In this document: positions 34,331 through 43,154 of the stretch, one piece after another
Layout of the letters: every line of letters begins with the position of its first letter
Numbering within the stretch: position 1 is the first letter of the stretch
DNA from: Gaiellasilicea sp963784895
Lineage (GTDB): Bacteria; Actinomycetota; Thermoleophilia; Gaiellales; Gaiellaceae
NCBI GenBank assembly: GCA_963784895.1
Contig: CAWATM010000006.1
Location: 1 to 64,000 of the forward strand
Length of the DNA stretch: 64,000 nt
Reading direction: 5' to 3'
Made by a program: the position numbers and the translations under genes
The notes under the pieces: generated by a model
What the model was told of the DNA's origin: nothing
Databases searched by the model: none
What the model saw: only the letters and a program-made list of their open reading frames with translations

Positions 34331-35248
34331 CTACGGACACACCGTGTCGGCACTCGGAGCGCTGGCCGGCGGGTAGCCGAAGTTGTTATTCGGGCGCAGG
34401 ATGTTCTTCGAGAACGCCGCGACGAACCTCGGCGCGATGTTGTTGCGGATGATGGGTAGGAAGAGATCCTTCTGCTTCATCAGGTTGAGCCGCGCGTCGA
34501 CCCAGCGCTTGAGCTGGACGTTGCCCTGCCGGATCCCGATCCCGTACGGAGACTCGAGGAAGAGGTCGTTCGTCATCTTCGCCTCCGGATTCGTCGCCGC
34601 GATCAGCGCGAGCGAGGTGTCGTCGAACATGACGGCGTCCACCCGGCCCTGGTTGAACGCGAGAACCGCGTTCGTGACGCTGTCCACGACGGTGACATCG
34701 GTCGTGGCGAAGCAGCGCCTCATCCAGCGGTCGTAAATCGACCCGCTGGTCGTCGAGACCTTCTTCCCGCGAATGCCGTTGAGGTTCTGGATCGGCGAGT
34801 TGTTCTTGACGAGCAGCCGACCTGTCGCCTTGTAGTACGCCCGCGAGAAGTCGATTCGCGTGTCGCGGTCGGCCGAGTAGCTGAACGTCGAGATAACGAG
34901 GTCGACGCGCCCGTTCGTCAGCAACGGCTCGCGCGCGGCCGTCGGGGCGCACACGAAGGTGAGCCGCTGCTCGCGGCCGAACGCGTAGCGGGCGAGCCAC
35001 TTCGCGATCTCGACGTCCACGCCTGCGTTCTTGCCACGCACGTCGGTGTAGCCGAACGGCGGCGTGTCGCACTTGACGCCGACGATCAAGCGCTTGCGGG
35101 CGGCGATGTCGGCCGGGAGCTTCGGCAGCGGTGCCGGAGCGTCGGCCGTGACCACCCCCGTGGTCGCGCTCGGCTGGGCCGAGCCGATCGTGGCGGCAGT
35201 GACCGCTACGACAGCAGAGACAGCCGTGGCCAGGAGAATCCGTTTCAT
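34331..35248 (-). CDS. Polar amino acid-binding protein of ABC importer
   Basis: A 305-residue SBP_bac_3-type binding protein. The Sec signal peptide (RILLATAVSAVVAVTAATIGSA) has no lipobox cysteine. The mature domain contains KRLIVGVKCDTPPFGYTD, GVDVEIAKWLA and GRVDLVISTFSYSADR, all typical of the family. The ligand may be glutamate, glutamine or aspartate; the sequence does not decide. ATG 35248 overlaps the ATPase stop by 4 nt. Confidence 0.9.
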   Translation of the reverse strand: MKRILLATAVSAVVAVTAATIGSAQPSATTGVVTADAPAPLPKLPADIAARKRLIVGVKCDTPPFGYTDVRGKNAGVDVEIAKWLARYAFGREQRLTFVCAPTAAREPLLTNGRVDLVISTFSYSADRDTRIDFSRAYYKATGRLLVKNNSPIQNLNGIRGKKVSTTSGSIYDRWMRRCFATTDVTVVDSVTNAVLAFNQGRVDAVMFDDTSLALIAATNPEAKMTNDLFLESPYGIGIRQGNVQLKRWVDARLNLMKQKDLFLPIIRNNIAPRFVAAFSKNILRPNNNFGYPPASAPSADTVCP

Positions 35249-36087
35249 GCACGTGCTCCTTCCTCGTCGGTGACTGACAACTCTTCGAGCGAGCCTGCGA
35301 GCTGTAGGGAGCGGCTCAGGAACCGCCGCGTCCGTTCCTCCCGCGGGCGGTCGAGAATCTCGGCTGGAACTCCCTGCTCGACGATGCGACCCTCGTCCAT
35401 GAAAACGAGCCGGTCGCCGACTTCCCGCGCGAACTGCATCTCGTGCGTGACGACGAGCATCGTCATCCCCATGTCGCGCGTCAGGTCGCGCATCACGATC
35501 AGCACCTCGCCGACGAGCTCGGGGTCGAGCGCCGACGTGACCTCGTCGAAGAGCATCACGTGCGGATCCATCATCAGCGCGCGGGCGATCGCGACCCGCT
35601 GCTGCTGGCCGCCGGAGAGCTGGTGCGGGTGCTGGTCCGCTTTCTCGGTCAGGCCGACCCGCGCGAGCAGCGTCCGCGCGCGCTGCTCCGACTCGGCCCG
35701 CGGCCGGCGCCGGATCCGTCGCGTGGCCAACGTCAGGTTGTCCATCACGGTCAGGTGCGGGAAGAGGTTGAACTGCTGGAAGACCATGCCGATCCGCTGC
35801 CGCACGGCCGACACGTCCGTGCCCTTGCGCGTGATCTCGTCGCCTTCGAGAAAGATCCGGCCCGAGTCGAGCGGCTCGAGCAGGTTGACGCAGCGGAGCA
35901 GCGTGCTCTTGCCGCTGCCGCTCGGTCCGATGATCGTCAGCACCTCGCCGCTCTTCACCTCGAGGTCGATCCCGCGCAGGACGTGGTTGTCGCCGAAGCT
36001 CTTGTGGACGGCCTCGAGCCGCACGACGGGATCCGTCGTCGCCGCAGGGGCCGAGCTCTCAACTGTCGTCGCCACTCCCAACGCCAT
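35245..36087 (-). CDS. Polar amino acid ABC transporter ATPase (GlnQ/GluA type)
   Basis: A 280-residue ATPase with Walker A GPSGSGKST, Q-loop VFQQFNLFPH, signature LSGGQQQRVAIARAL, Walker B VMLFDEVTSALD and switch His in VVTHEMQFARE. It powers the adjacent importer. An N-terminal extension of about 20 residues precedes the domain. It is the first gene of the operon, divergent from the GGDEF/HD-GYP gene across 134 bp. Confidence 0.92.
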   Translation of the reverse strand: MALGVATTVESSAPAATTDPVVRLEAVHKSFGDNHVLRGIDLEVKSGEVLTIIGPSGSGKSTLLRCVNLLEPLDSGRIFLEGDEITRKGTDVSAVRQRIGMVFQQFNLFPHLTVMDNLTLATRRIRRRPRAESEQRARTLLARVGLTEKADQHPHQLSGGQQQRVAIARALMMDPHVMLFDEVTSALDPELVGEVLIVMRDLTRDMGMTMLVVTHEMQFAREVGDRLVFMDEGRIVEQGVPAEILDRPREERTRRFLSRSLQLAGSLEELSVTDEEGARA

Positions 36088-36221
36088 ACAACAGACGCGA
36101 CACCACGGTTGTCAAGGAAGGCGCTTCTCACCCGAAAGAGGGAGAGCCGCACGCTTGAATGTCGCGATGATCCGTCCGGTGGGTTCTGCGGCGTACCCCC
36201 GCCGCCGCCCGCCCTCGGCAC

Positions 36222-38837
36222 ATGGACGAACCGGCACGCACAGTCCCCGATCTCGGCGCTCCGCGGATGCGGCTGGTCGCAACCGACGCCGCTCCGGGTG
36301 CGACGCCGTCGACCGACTCGTACCGCCGCCTCGCGGACGTCTTCCACGACCTCCTTTCCGAGCAGAGCCTCGACTCGCTGCTCGTCCGGATCGCGGACAC
36401 GCTCGACGAGATCGTTCCGTACGAGGCGCTTCACATCTACGAGGCGGACGAGCCGAAGCGGCAGCTCGTGCCGGCGCTCGTCCGCAGCGACTACGCCGAC
36501 GAGATCTTGAACGACACCTTCCCCTTCGGCGTCGGGATCACCGGCTGGGCGGTCGAGCACCGCCAGCCGGTGCTCTCGAACCAGGCGCACCTCGATCCCC
36601 GCGTCGCGTTCGTGCCGGGGACGCCGGTCGACCCGGAAGCGCTGATCGTCGTGCCGCTGATCGCGCGCGGCGTCCTGAAGGGGACGCTGAATGTCTACCG
36701 GATCGGCGAGCAGGCTTCCTTCAGCGACGCCGAGTTCGAGCTGGCCCAGCGCCTGGGCGATGCGGCGGCACTGGCGCTCGACAACGCGCACATCCGCGCA
36801 CGCCTCGAGCGCGAGGCGCAAACCGACTCGCTGACCGGCCTCTACAACCATCGCTATTTCCACGAGCGCCTCCGCAGGGAGCTGACGCTCGCCTCCGCCG
36901 AGCACACCAACGTCGCCGTCGTGATGATCGACATCGACGACTTCAAGAAGGTCAACGACGTCTTCGGGCATGCGGTCGGCGACGAGGTGCTGGCCGAGCT
37001 GGCCGACCACCTCCGCGCGACCGTCCGTGCCGGCGACATCGTCTGCCGGATCGGCGGCGAGGAGTTCGCCGTGATCGTCCCGGGCAGCCGCGCGGAGCGG
37101 ACGATCACGCTCGCGCGCCGCCTGGCGGAACGGCTCGACGAGGTCGAGTTGGAGCTCGCCGGCCGGATCGCCGTCTCGATCGGGATCGCGCAGGGACCGG
37201 AGCACGCGGCGAACCCGCGCGAGCTCGTCGCCTGCGCCGAGGCCGCGATGATGACGGCGAAAGCGCGCGGGAAGAGCCAGGTCGTCTTCTTCGACGACTC
37301 CGACACGGAGCGTCCCGTCGGGGGCCACGGCCGCGGTGAGGACATCCGCTCGATCGCGCACCTGAAGATGCTGCAATCGCTCGCCGGCAAGCTCAACCGC
37401 TCGAACGACGTCCGCGAGATCGGGACGGCGATCGCGAACGAGCTGCGGCAGCTGATCGACTACCACAACTGCCGCGTCTTCGTCCGCGAGGGCGAGGAAC
37501 TGACGCCGATCGCGTTCCAGGGCGAGCTGACCGGGCACGACCGGACCGCGGTGCAGGTCTTCCGGACGCGCGTCGGCGAAGGGCTGACCGGTCGCGTCGT
37601 CGAGACCGGCGAGCCGCTGCTGCTCGACGATGCCTCGGAGTGCGAGTTCGCCGTGAGGATCGAGGGCACCGCGACGATCGAGGAGTCGATCATCGCCGTG
37701 CCGCTTCACTACGGCTCCCGCGTCACCGGCGCGATCGTCGTCTCGAAGCTGGGACTGAGCCAGTTCGACGAGGACGACCTGCGCCTGCTCGAGGTGCTCG
37801 CCGGCCACGCCGCCGTCGCCCTCGAGAACGCCCGGCTCTACGAGGCAGAGCGGCGCGAGGCCGAGAGCGCGAAGGCGCTGCTCGAGTTCGGTCGCGACCT
37901 CGCCGCGGCCGAGGGGCTCGAGCGCGTGTTCGAGCGTGTCGTCGACGGGGCGGCGCAGCTGACCGGCGCGCCGTCAGCGTCGCTCTGGATCCAGGAAGCG
38001 ACGCGTGGAGCGGTCATCGTCCGCGCCGGAGCCGGCGCAGGCGAGCGGATCACGTGCGATGCCTTGACCGCGCGGACGGAGCCGTTCGTGCATGAGGATC
38101 CGGCCGCGGCCGTGGCGCCGTTCTCCGTCGAGGGCAGGTGGGGTGCGATCGTCGTCGGCTCGAGGCCGGAGTCCGAGTGGGGCGATCGAGAGCTGAAGCT
38201 TCTCGGCGGCCTCGCCCACCAGGCGAAGCTCGCAATCGCGAACGCCTCCAGCTTCGAGGGGCTCGAGCGCACGTTCCTCTCCACCGTCGAGGCGCTCGCG
38301 AACGCGCTCGAGGCACGCGACGAGTACACCTCCTCGCACGCTCGCTGGATCACCGACACGGCGCTTCTCGTCGGTCAAGAGCTCGGCCTCGACGGCGAGA
38401 CGCTGAAGCGGCTCGAGCTTGGCGCCCTCTTCCACGACATCGGCAAGATCGGGATCCCGAACTCGATCCTGCTCAAGCCCGGCCCCCTGAGTGAGGACGA
38501 GCGCCGGCTGATCGAGACTCATCCCGAGCTGGGGGCGAAGATCATCGCCCCGATCGACCAGCTCCAGGACGTCTGCGGGATCGTGCGGGCCTGTCACGAG
38601 CGCTGGGACGGCGACGGCTACCCCGACCAGAAGGCGGGCGAGGAGATCCCACTCGAGGCGAGGATCATCTTTGCCTGCGACGCGTTCCACGCGATGACGA
38701 CCGACCGGCCCTACCGCAGCGCACTTGACCCGGCGGAGGCACGTCGTCGGCTCGAGGAAGCGGCCGGCTCGCAATTCGACCCGCGCGTCGTCGAGGTCTG
38801 CCTGCGCGTGCTGGAGCACGCGCCTCCACCCGCGTAG
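36222..38837 (+). CDS. GAF-GGDEF-GAF-GAF-HD-GYP protein with both c-di-GMP activities predicted
   Basis: An 871-residue cytoplasmic signalling protein. An N-terminal GAF domain (about 25-190) is followed by a diguanylate cyclase domain (about 195-360) with an intact GGEEF motif at 278-282. Then come a GAF domain (about 385-550), a second GAF-like sensor (about 560-690) and an HD-GYP phosphodiesterase domain (about 700-865). The last has HD at 738-739 and the ERWDGDGYP block with GYP at 799-801. Synthesis and breakdown of c-di-GMP are therefore fused with at least three sensor modules. No membrane helix or receiver domain is seen. Which activity dominates cannot be told. Confidence 0.9.
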   Translation: MDEPARTVPDLGAPRMRLVATDAAPGATPSTDSYRRLADVFHDLLSEQSLDSLLVRIADTLDEIVPYEALHIYEADEPKRQLVPALVRSDYADEILNDTFPFGVGITGWAVEHRQPVLSNQAHLDPRVAFVPGTPVDPEALIVVPLIARGVLKGTLNVYRIGEQASFSDAEFELAQRLGDAAALALDNAHIRARLEREAQTDSLTGLYNHRYFHERLRRELTLASAEHTNVAVVMIDIDDFKKVNDVFGHAVGDEVLAELADHLRATVRAGDIVCRIGGEEFAVIVPGSRAERTITLARRLAERLDEVELELAGRIAVSIGIAQGPEHAANPRELVACAEAAMMTAKARGKSQVVFFDDSDTERPVGGHGRGEDIRSIAHLKMLQSLAGKLNRSNDVREIGTAIANELRQLIDYHNCRVFVREGEELTPIAFQGELTGHDRTAVQVFRTRVGEGLTGRVVETGEPLLLDDASECEFAVRIEGTATIEESIIAVPLHYGSRVTGAIVVSKLGLSQFDEDDLRLLEVLAGHAAVALENARLYEAERREAESAKALLEFGRDLAAAEGLERVFERVVDGAAQLTGAPSASLWIQEATRGAVIVRAGAGAGERITCDALTARTEPFVHEDPAAAVAPFSVEGRWGAIVVGSRPESEWGDRELKLLGGLAHQAKLAIANASSFEGLERTFLSTVEALANALEARDEYTSSHARWITDTALLVGQELGLDGETLKRLELGALFHDIGKIGIPNSILLKPGPLSEDERRLIETHPELGAKIIAPIDQLQDVCGIVRACHERWDGDGYPDQKAGEEIPLEARIIFACDAFHAMTTDRPYRSALDPAEARRRLEEAAGSQFDPRVVEVCLRVLEHAPPPA

Positions 38838-39171
38838 AGCGCTCAGGGCGAAAGCGTGGCGGGACGTCTCAGGCGTCGTCGCTAGATGAGCGCCCGTGAC
38901 GTTCCCTTTGTGCTCGTATGCAGCGAGGGCCTCCTCGAGGGCTGGCCACGAAAGGTCAGCCAGTCGGACGCGTTTCGCGCGCGCCTCCTCGGAGAGCATG
39001 CGCGCTTCCTTGCACTCCCCCTCCGAGGCTGCGACGAGCGCGAGCGCACGCCGGCAGAGATATCTCGAGCGGCACGTCGCCCGACATTGCGCAAGCCACT
39101 GAGCGGCGATTGAGAAAGGGAGGGATCTGGGAGGTACGCTCTCTTCCGGTGGGGCGGATCGGTCACTGCGC
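38838..39171. other. 334-bp stretch without a convincing gene
   Basis: Short overlapping frames exist on both strands, but none has a recognisable domain or good start. A minus-strand reading just right of the HD-GYP gene (RVRLADLSWPALEEALAAY) resembles the beginning of creatininase-family proteins but ends without the rest; it might be a decayed remnant. No hairpin terminator was found for the upstream gene. Confidence 0.4.
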
Positions 39172-40140
39172 TTGATCGGGAGGGACGCTCTCCGACGTCA
39201 CGCTGAGCGGGAGATGCGGCAGGCCGGCGTCCCAGGGATGTCCGTGGCACTTGTCGAGTGCGGTGAGATCGCCTGGAGCGACGGCTTCGGCGTCTGTCGC
39301 GGCAAGCGCCGAGAGCCCGTCCGCGCCAACACGGTCTTCGCGGTCGCCTCACTCAGCAAGCCGCCCCTCGCGCACGCGGTGGTCCAGCTGTGCCACCGCG
39401 GGGTACTCGACCTCGACACACCGCTCGCCGAGTTCGATTCCGACTCCCCCGACAACTACGGGCTCGACTCGCGCTCGCTCGAGCTTCGACAGGTCACCGC
39501 ACGGCACGTGCTCAGTCACACCTCGGGGCTTGGCAACTTCGACGAGGGCGACGTGGGCCGAACCGGCTTTCCGCCTGGAAGCAGCTGGCTCTACTCCGGC
39601 GAGGGATATCTCTACCTGCAAGAGATCGTCGAGCACCTGACGGGATTGCCGTTGGAGGAGGTTGCGGACGCCGAGGTCTTCCAGCCGCTGCGCATGACCT
39701 CGACCACGTATCGCTGGCGGCCTGATCACCGGCGCCAGGTCGAGGCGCTCGACCGCCACTCGTCGGCCGATGGCCATGAGTTCAGCAGGGCGCGCGCCGC
39801 GTGGAGCCTGCACACGACGGCACCCGACTACGCTCGCCTGGTCGTCGAGGCGCTGCAGCCGGAGACCAGCGAGGCATTGCTCACCCCGCAGATCACGATC
39901 GACGATGCGCTCGCCTGGGGCCTCGGCTGGGGTCTCGCCGGAGACGTCTTTTGGCATTGGGGCGACATGGGGTTCAAAGACTTCCAGTGCGTGGCCGTCG
40001 CCTCGCGCGTCGATCGCCGAGGACTCGTCTGCCTCACGAACAGTGACCAGGGATTGGGTGCGTGCGTCGCGATTCTTCGCGGGGTCTTCGGGGAGGGATT
40101 CGCATTCCCGATCCGCGCTGTCATCGAGCGTGGCTGGTAG
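39172..40140 (+). CDS. Serine hydrolase, class C beta-lactamase-like
   Basis: A 322-residue penicillin-binding-protein-like esterase or peptidase. The nucleophile motif is ASLSKP (Ser-x-x-Lys). The second motif reads WLYSGEGYLYL, with Tyr-Ser-Gly in place of Tyr-x-Asn, and the third is FWHWGDM (His-x-Gly), a pattern seen in non-lactamase members. HVLSHTSGL is also typical. No signal peptide is visible, so it is probably cytoplasmic. The TTG start is uncertain; ATG 39213 is a later option just before the conserved MRQAGVPGMSVALV. Confidence 0.8.
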   Translation: MIGRDALRRHAEREMRQAGVPGMSVALVECGEIAWSDGFGVCRGKRREPVRANTVFAVASLSKPPLAHAVVQLCHRGVLDLDTPLAEFDSDSPDNYGLDSRSLELRQVTARHVLSHTSGLGNFDEGDVGRTGFPPGSSWLYSGEGYLYLQEIVEHLTGLPLEEVADAEVFQPLRMTSTTYRWRPDHRRQVEALDRHSSADGHEFSRARAAWSLHTTAPDYARLVVEALQPETSEALLTPQITIDDALAWGLGWGLAGDVFWHWGDMGFKDFQCVAVASRVDRRGLVCLTNSDQGLGACVAILRGVFGEGFAFPIRAVIERGW

Positions 40141-40364
40141 CAGCTGGCGCTGTATCCGACTCCCGAGGCGACGCGGCTGGACGCACCGAGCGAGATGCGC
40201 CCGAGCCGATCGCTCGCAGCAAGGTTACGATCCCGCCGTGGATCCGGCGAGGAGATAGCGGTTCGACGCGGCAACCGCCGCGCGTGATTGGCGCAGGCGC
40301 CGAGGCTGCTTCGAGGCGGCCTCGGGGCGCTGCGTGCCACCGCTACGACTTGGAGGTACACGGA

Positions 40365-40830
40365 ATGACTCGCCAGAACCTGTTCTCCGACGCATGGGAC
40401 GGAGCCGACGACCAAGCCCGGACTCGGCATCGAGTCTTCTGGCGGCCGGACGACGCCCGGATGGGTGCAACGCTGTATGAACTCGCCGCCAACGCGCCTG
40501 ACCTGCGGCTGCACATGCACTTCGGAGCCGAAGAGATGTTCTTCGTCCTGAGCGGCCGTCCCGTCTTCCGGAACCAACACGGCGAAGAGGAGATGGCCCC
40601 GGGCGACTTCGTCTTCTGCCCCGAGGGACGTGCCGGACTCCACGCGTTCAGCAACCCCACCGAAGAACCAGCTCAGATCCTCGCGATCAGCGCCGGGAGC
40701 TTCCCGGACGTCGTCGCCTATCCCGAAGATGGCTATGCCTGGGTGGCGACTCGCGATCCCGATCCCGAGCTGCTCGCGAGAGGCGGCGACCCCGGCATCA
40801 TCGCTCGCTTCGAGATCCCGACTCGAGTAG
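40365..40830 (+). CDS. Cupin-domain protein, stop codon displaced by a probable indel
   Basis: A small cupin of about 150 residues. Motif 1 reads RLHMHFGAEEMFFVLSG and motif 2 PGDFVFCPEGRAGLHAFSN, so the metal ligands (His, His, Glu, His) are present. TTGGAGG precedes ATG 40365. In this frame no stop occurs until 41303, deep inside the next gene. A TAG at 40828-40830 in a neighbouring frame and an intrinsic terminator at 40869 indicate that the gene really ends near 40830 and that an indel near its 3' end has hidden the stop. Substrate unknown. Confidence 0.7.
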
Positions 40831-40868
40831 ATCGTTGGCCGATTGTCACCGTCGTCGACACGACGAAG

Positions 40869-40889
40869 AGGCCGCGAAGGCGGCCTTTT
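40869..40889 (+). terminator. Intrinsic terminator after the cupin gene
   Basis: AGGCCGC, loop GAAG, GCGGCCT, followed by a run of Ts (40886-40889). It is a classic stem with U-tract on the plus strand. Confidence 0.75.
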
Positions 40890-40959
40890 CGCTCGTCTTC
40901 ATCGGATCAGAGAGAAAACGGCAGTCGGAGCCGGGGTGCCTCTACGCCATACTCTCGTG

Positions 40960-41523
40960 ATGGCCATTGGCCTGGGAGTCGGCGGCGACATCGAGCAGGC
41001 TCTGGAAGGCGTCGGCGTCCCGAGCTACGTCCTCGACACGACGGGAATCGTCCGCTGGATCAATCCGGCGGCCGAGCGGCTGCTCGGCGACGTTCGCGGT
41101 CGCCACATCACCTCCGTCGTCGCGCCCGAGGACAGCCGGCGGGCCCGCGAGCTCTTCGCGCGGAAGGTGCTCGGCACCGCCGCGGCCACAGACGCGCCCG
41201 GCGTGTTGGTTTCGACCGCCGGGAAGCGGGTGGCGGTGGAGATCAGCGCGGTGGCGCTCAAGAACGGCGAGCAGGTGGTCGGCGTCTTCGGGCTGTTGGA
41301 TGAACGCTCCGACGACAGCCCTGTGGCGCCGCACCCCCAGCTCACGCCCCGCCAAGTCGAGGTGCTTCGCCTGCTGGAGCAGGGCCGATCGACGAAGCAG
41401 ATCGCTGCGGAGCTCCACCTGAGCACCGAAACGGTCCGAAACCACATTCGCCGACTCTTTCGAGCCCTCGGCGTCAACTCCCGACTCGAAGCCGTCGCCG
41501 CCGCCAGGGTGCAGCACACCTAG
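40960..41523 (+). CDS. PAS domain + LuxR-type HTH transcriptional regulator
   Basis: A 187-residue regulator. The N-terminal PAS domain (about 8-110) includes PSYVLDTTGIVRWINPAAERLLGD. The C-terminal helix-turn-helix is LTPRQVEVLRLLEQGRSTKQIAAELHLSTETVRNHIRRL in outline. There is no receiver domain, so it is not a classical response regulator; a PAS-bound ligand or signal may control it. ATG 40960 follows a terminator, so the gene has its own promoter. Targets unknown. Confidence 0.85.
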   Translation: MAIGLGVGGDIEQALEGVGVPSYVLDTTGIVRWINPAAERLLGDVRGRHITSVVAPEDSRRARELFARKVLGTAAATDAPGVLVSTAGKRVAVEISAVALKNGEQVVGVFGLLDERSDDSPVAPHPQLTPRQVEVLRLLEQGRSTKQIAAELHLSTETVRNHIRRLFRALGVNSRLEAVAAARVQHT

Positions 41524-41561
41524 CTCATCGACGAACGACCTGCCGCCGGTGTGGCCCGGCC

Positions 41562-41978
41562 CTATCGGTTCGGGAGAGCGCCCACTCTGTTCGGCTCCCA
41601 CGCCGCCTCGACGACATAGCCGTCGGGGTCGCGGCACTTGACGCTGACGTAGTCGGGCTCGTCCCACTCCTCGACGATCGGGATGCCGTCGTCGGCCAGA
41701 CGCCGCCGAAAAGCCTGCACGTCCTCGGGGGTCGACAACCCGACGCCGAAGTGGAGGAACCCGGGTAGCCGGATCACCTCGTCGGTCTCGGCGAGCGCGA
41801 GAGAAAACCCTTCTCGGTTGTAGAGCATGAGGACGTCGTCGTCGTAGCGACGCGCAGGCTGGGCGTCGAAGCCGAAGTACGTCTCGTAGAAGCGTCGTGA
41901 GCGTTCCTGATCGGAGACTGCGAGAGCCAGATGCTTCATCTCTACAGCCGCCGCCGACGGACACGAGTCAGCCACCAC
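41562..41978 (-). CDS. VOC (glyoxalase/dioxygenase) superfamily protein
   Basis: A 138-residue or shorter protein with two beta-alpha-beta-beta-beta modules of the VOC fold: MKHLALAVSDQERSRRFYETYFGF and GFLHFGVGLS ... YVSVKCRDPDGYVVEAAWE. Metal ligands would include the His of the first strand and the Glu near the C-terminus. GTG 41978 gives a 13-residue leader; ATG 41939 begins exactly at the fold and is the likelier start. The reaction is unknown. Confidence 0.8.
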   Translation of the reverse strand: MVADSCPSAAAVEMKHLALAVSDQERSRRFYETYFGFDAQPARRYDDDVLMLYNREGFSLALAETDEVIRLPGFLHFGVGLSTPEDVQAFRRRLADDGIPIVEEWDEPDYVSVKCRDPDGYVVEAAWEPNRVGALPNR

Positions 41979-42132
41979 ACACGAGCGATTCTAAGCTGCG
42001 CCAAGGGGACGGTCCGAACACTGGCCCAGCCAAGCGCCGCCGTCACGAGGGCCAGCGCTGCGACGACGTCAGCGCAATGACCTCCGACGCGGTTGCGCAG
42101 GGACACTCCGAACGCTGGTCGAAACGAGGACA

Positions 42133-42360
42133 CTAGGCGGTGTGGCGCAGACGATGGATCACGCGGCTGACGGCGATGCCGCTGCCGATGCCCACGCACC
42201 CGATGGTGCCGTACCAGAGGCCCAGGAACCACCCTGGCACCTCGACCTCTGACACGATCGCGACCCACACGCCGAAGCCGAGCGCCGCTGTCAGCGCCCA
42301 CCACCGGCCGACGAGCAGTCCGAGAATGAACCCGACGGCGATGAGCACGGGCACGATCAC
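42133..42360 (-). CDS. Small membrane protein, unrecognised
   Basis: About 75 residues with two or three hydrophobic helices (VLIAVGFILGLLVGRWWALTA, and a later GTIGCVGIGSGIAVS). GTG 42360 or GTG 42354 is preferred over the upstream ATG 42405 because AGAGG lies just before and the first helix starts at once. No family was recognised. Confidence 0.5.
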   Translation of the reverse strand: MIVPVLIAVGFILGLLVGRWWALTAALGFGVWVAIVSEVEVPGWFLGLWYGTIGCVGIGSGIAVSRVIHRLRHTA

Positions 42361-42518
42361 CCTCTTGCGTCGGCACCCGGCGAGGGGTTCTTGAACCCGC
42401 TCCATCCCGATCCTGCGAACGTCCGGTCGTCACGCAGCGGTTCAGCTTCACCGAGTGCCTCCACACTCCGCCCATGCCGGCGCGCTATCCCGGTGGGAGC
42501 GACGCTCCGACGTAGGCC

Positions 42519-42524
42519 TAGGAT
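42519..42524 (+). promoter_or_regulatory. -10-like box, leaderless start
   Basis: TAGGAT lies 6 nt before GTG 42531 and there is no Shine-Dalgarno sequence; this supports the chosen start of the DUF1349-like gene. Confidence 0.45.
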
Positions 42525-42530
42525 CTGCTC

Positions 42531-43145
42531 GTGGGAACATGCGACGACCCCAACAGCCTCGACTTTGATGCTGTCCCGTTCGCGTTGGAGTGGCTGCGTC
42601 CGCCTGCCGAGTGCCACGCCGAGCCGACTCGACTTGTCGTCGGCGCACCTGCGCAGACAGACTGGTTCATCGATCCGATCAGTGCTCGTCCCGTGCGCTC
42701 GGCGCCGGCGCTCGTGGGACCGCCGCCGGCGGGTGACTTCACGTGGGAGGCGCACGTCCTCCTCGACGGCGGCTCCATGTTCGACGCCGCCGGCCTCTTC
42801 GCCTACGAGGATGACGACCACTGGGCCAAGCTCGCCATCGAGGTGACCGCGGCCGGCCCAACGATCGTCTCAGTCGTCACCGACACCTTCTCCGACGACT
42901 GCAACTCGACCGTCCTTGCGCAGAGAAGCGGCTGGCTGCGACTGGCGCGCGTCGGCGATGCGATCGCCTTTCACGCATCCGACGGCGGCGGGCACTGGGA
43001 GCTCGTCCGGGTCTTCCGACCGCCGAGCGCGTCGCTACGCATCGGCTTCGTCTGCCAAGCCCCGACCGGCGCTGGGTGCACTGGGGTCTTCGACGCAATC
43101 GCCTTCGGTGCCCGCTCGCTCAGCGACATTCGCGACGGCACCTGA
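42531..43145 (+). CDS. DUF1349-like beta-sandwich protein
   Basis: A 204-residue protein resembling the DUF1349 (YesU/regulation-of-enolase) family, a concanavalin-like jelly-roll fold. Characteristic pieces are FTWEAHVLLDGGSMFDAAGLFAYEDDDHWAKLAIE in outline and WLRLARVGDAIAFHASDGGGHWELVR. It may bind carbohydrate; no enzyme activity is established. Three or four scattered cysteines are present but no signal peptide. Confidence 0.75.
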   Translation: MGTCDDPNSLDFDAVPFALEWLRPPAECHAEPTRLVVGAPAQTDWFIDPISARPVRSAPALVGPPPAGDFTWEAHVLLDGGSMFDAAGLFAYEDDDHWAKLAIEVTAAGPTIVSVVTDTFSDDCNSTVLAQRSGWLRLARVGDAIAFHASDGGGHWELVRVFRPPSASLRIGFVCQAPTGAGCTGVFDAIAFGARSLSDIRDGT

Positions 43146-43154
43146 GGGCGGTCG

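Noticed and set aside
38886..39113. Plus-strand 75-codon frame in the gap after the HD-GYP gene
   Set aside because: No domain, no ribosome binding site and frames overlap on both strands; left as unassigned.
42385..42415. tRNA T-arm-like sequence GGGTTCAAGAACCC
   Set aside because: No matching acceptor, D or anticodon arms can be folded around it on either strand; a simple short inverted repeat.
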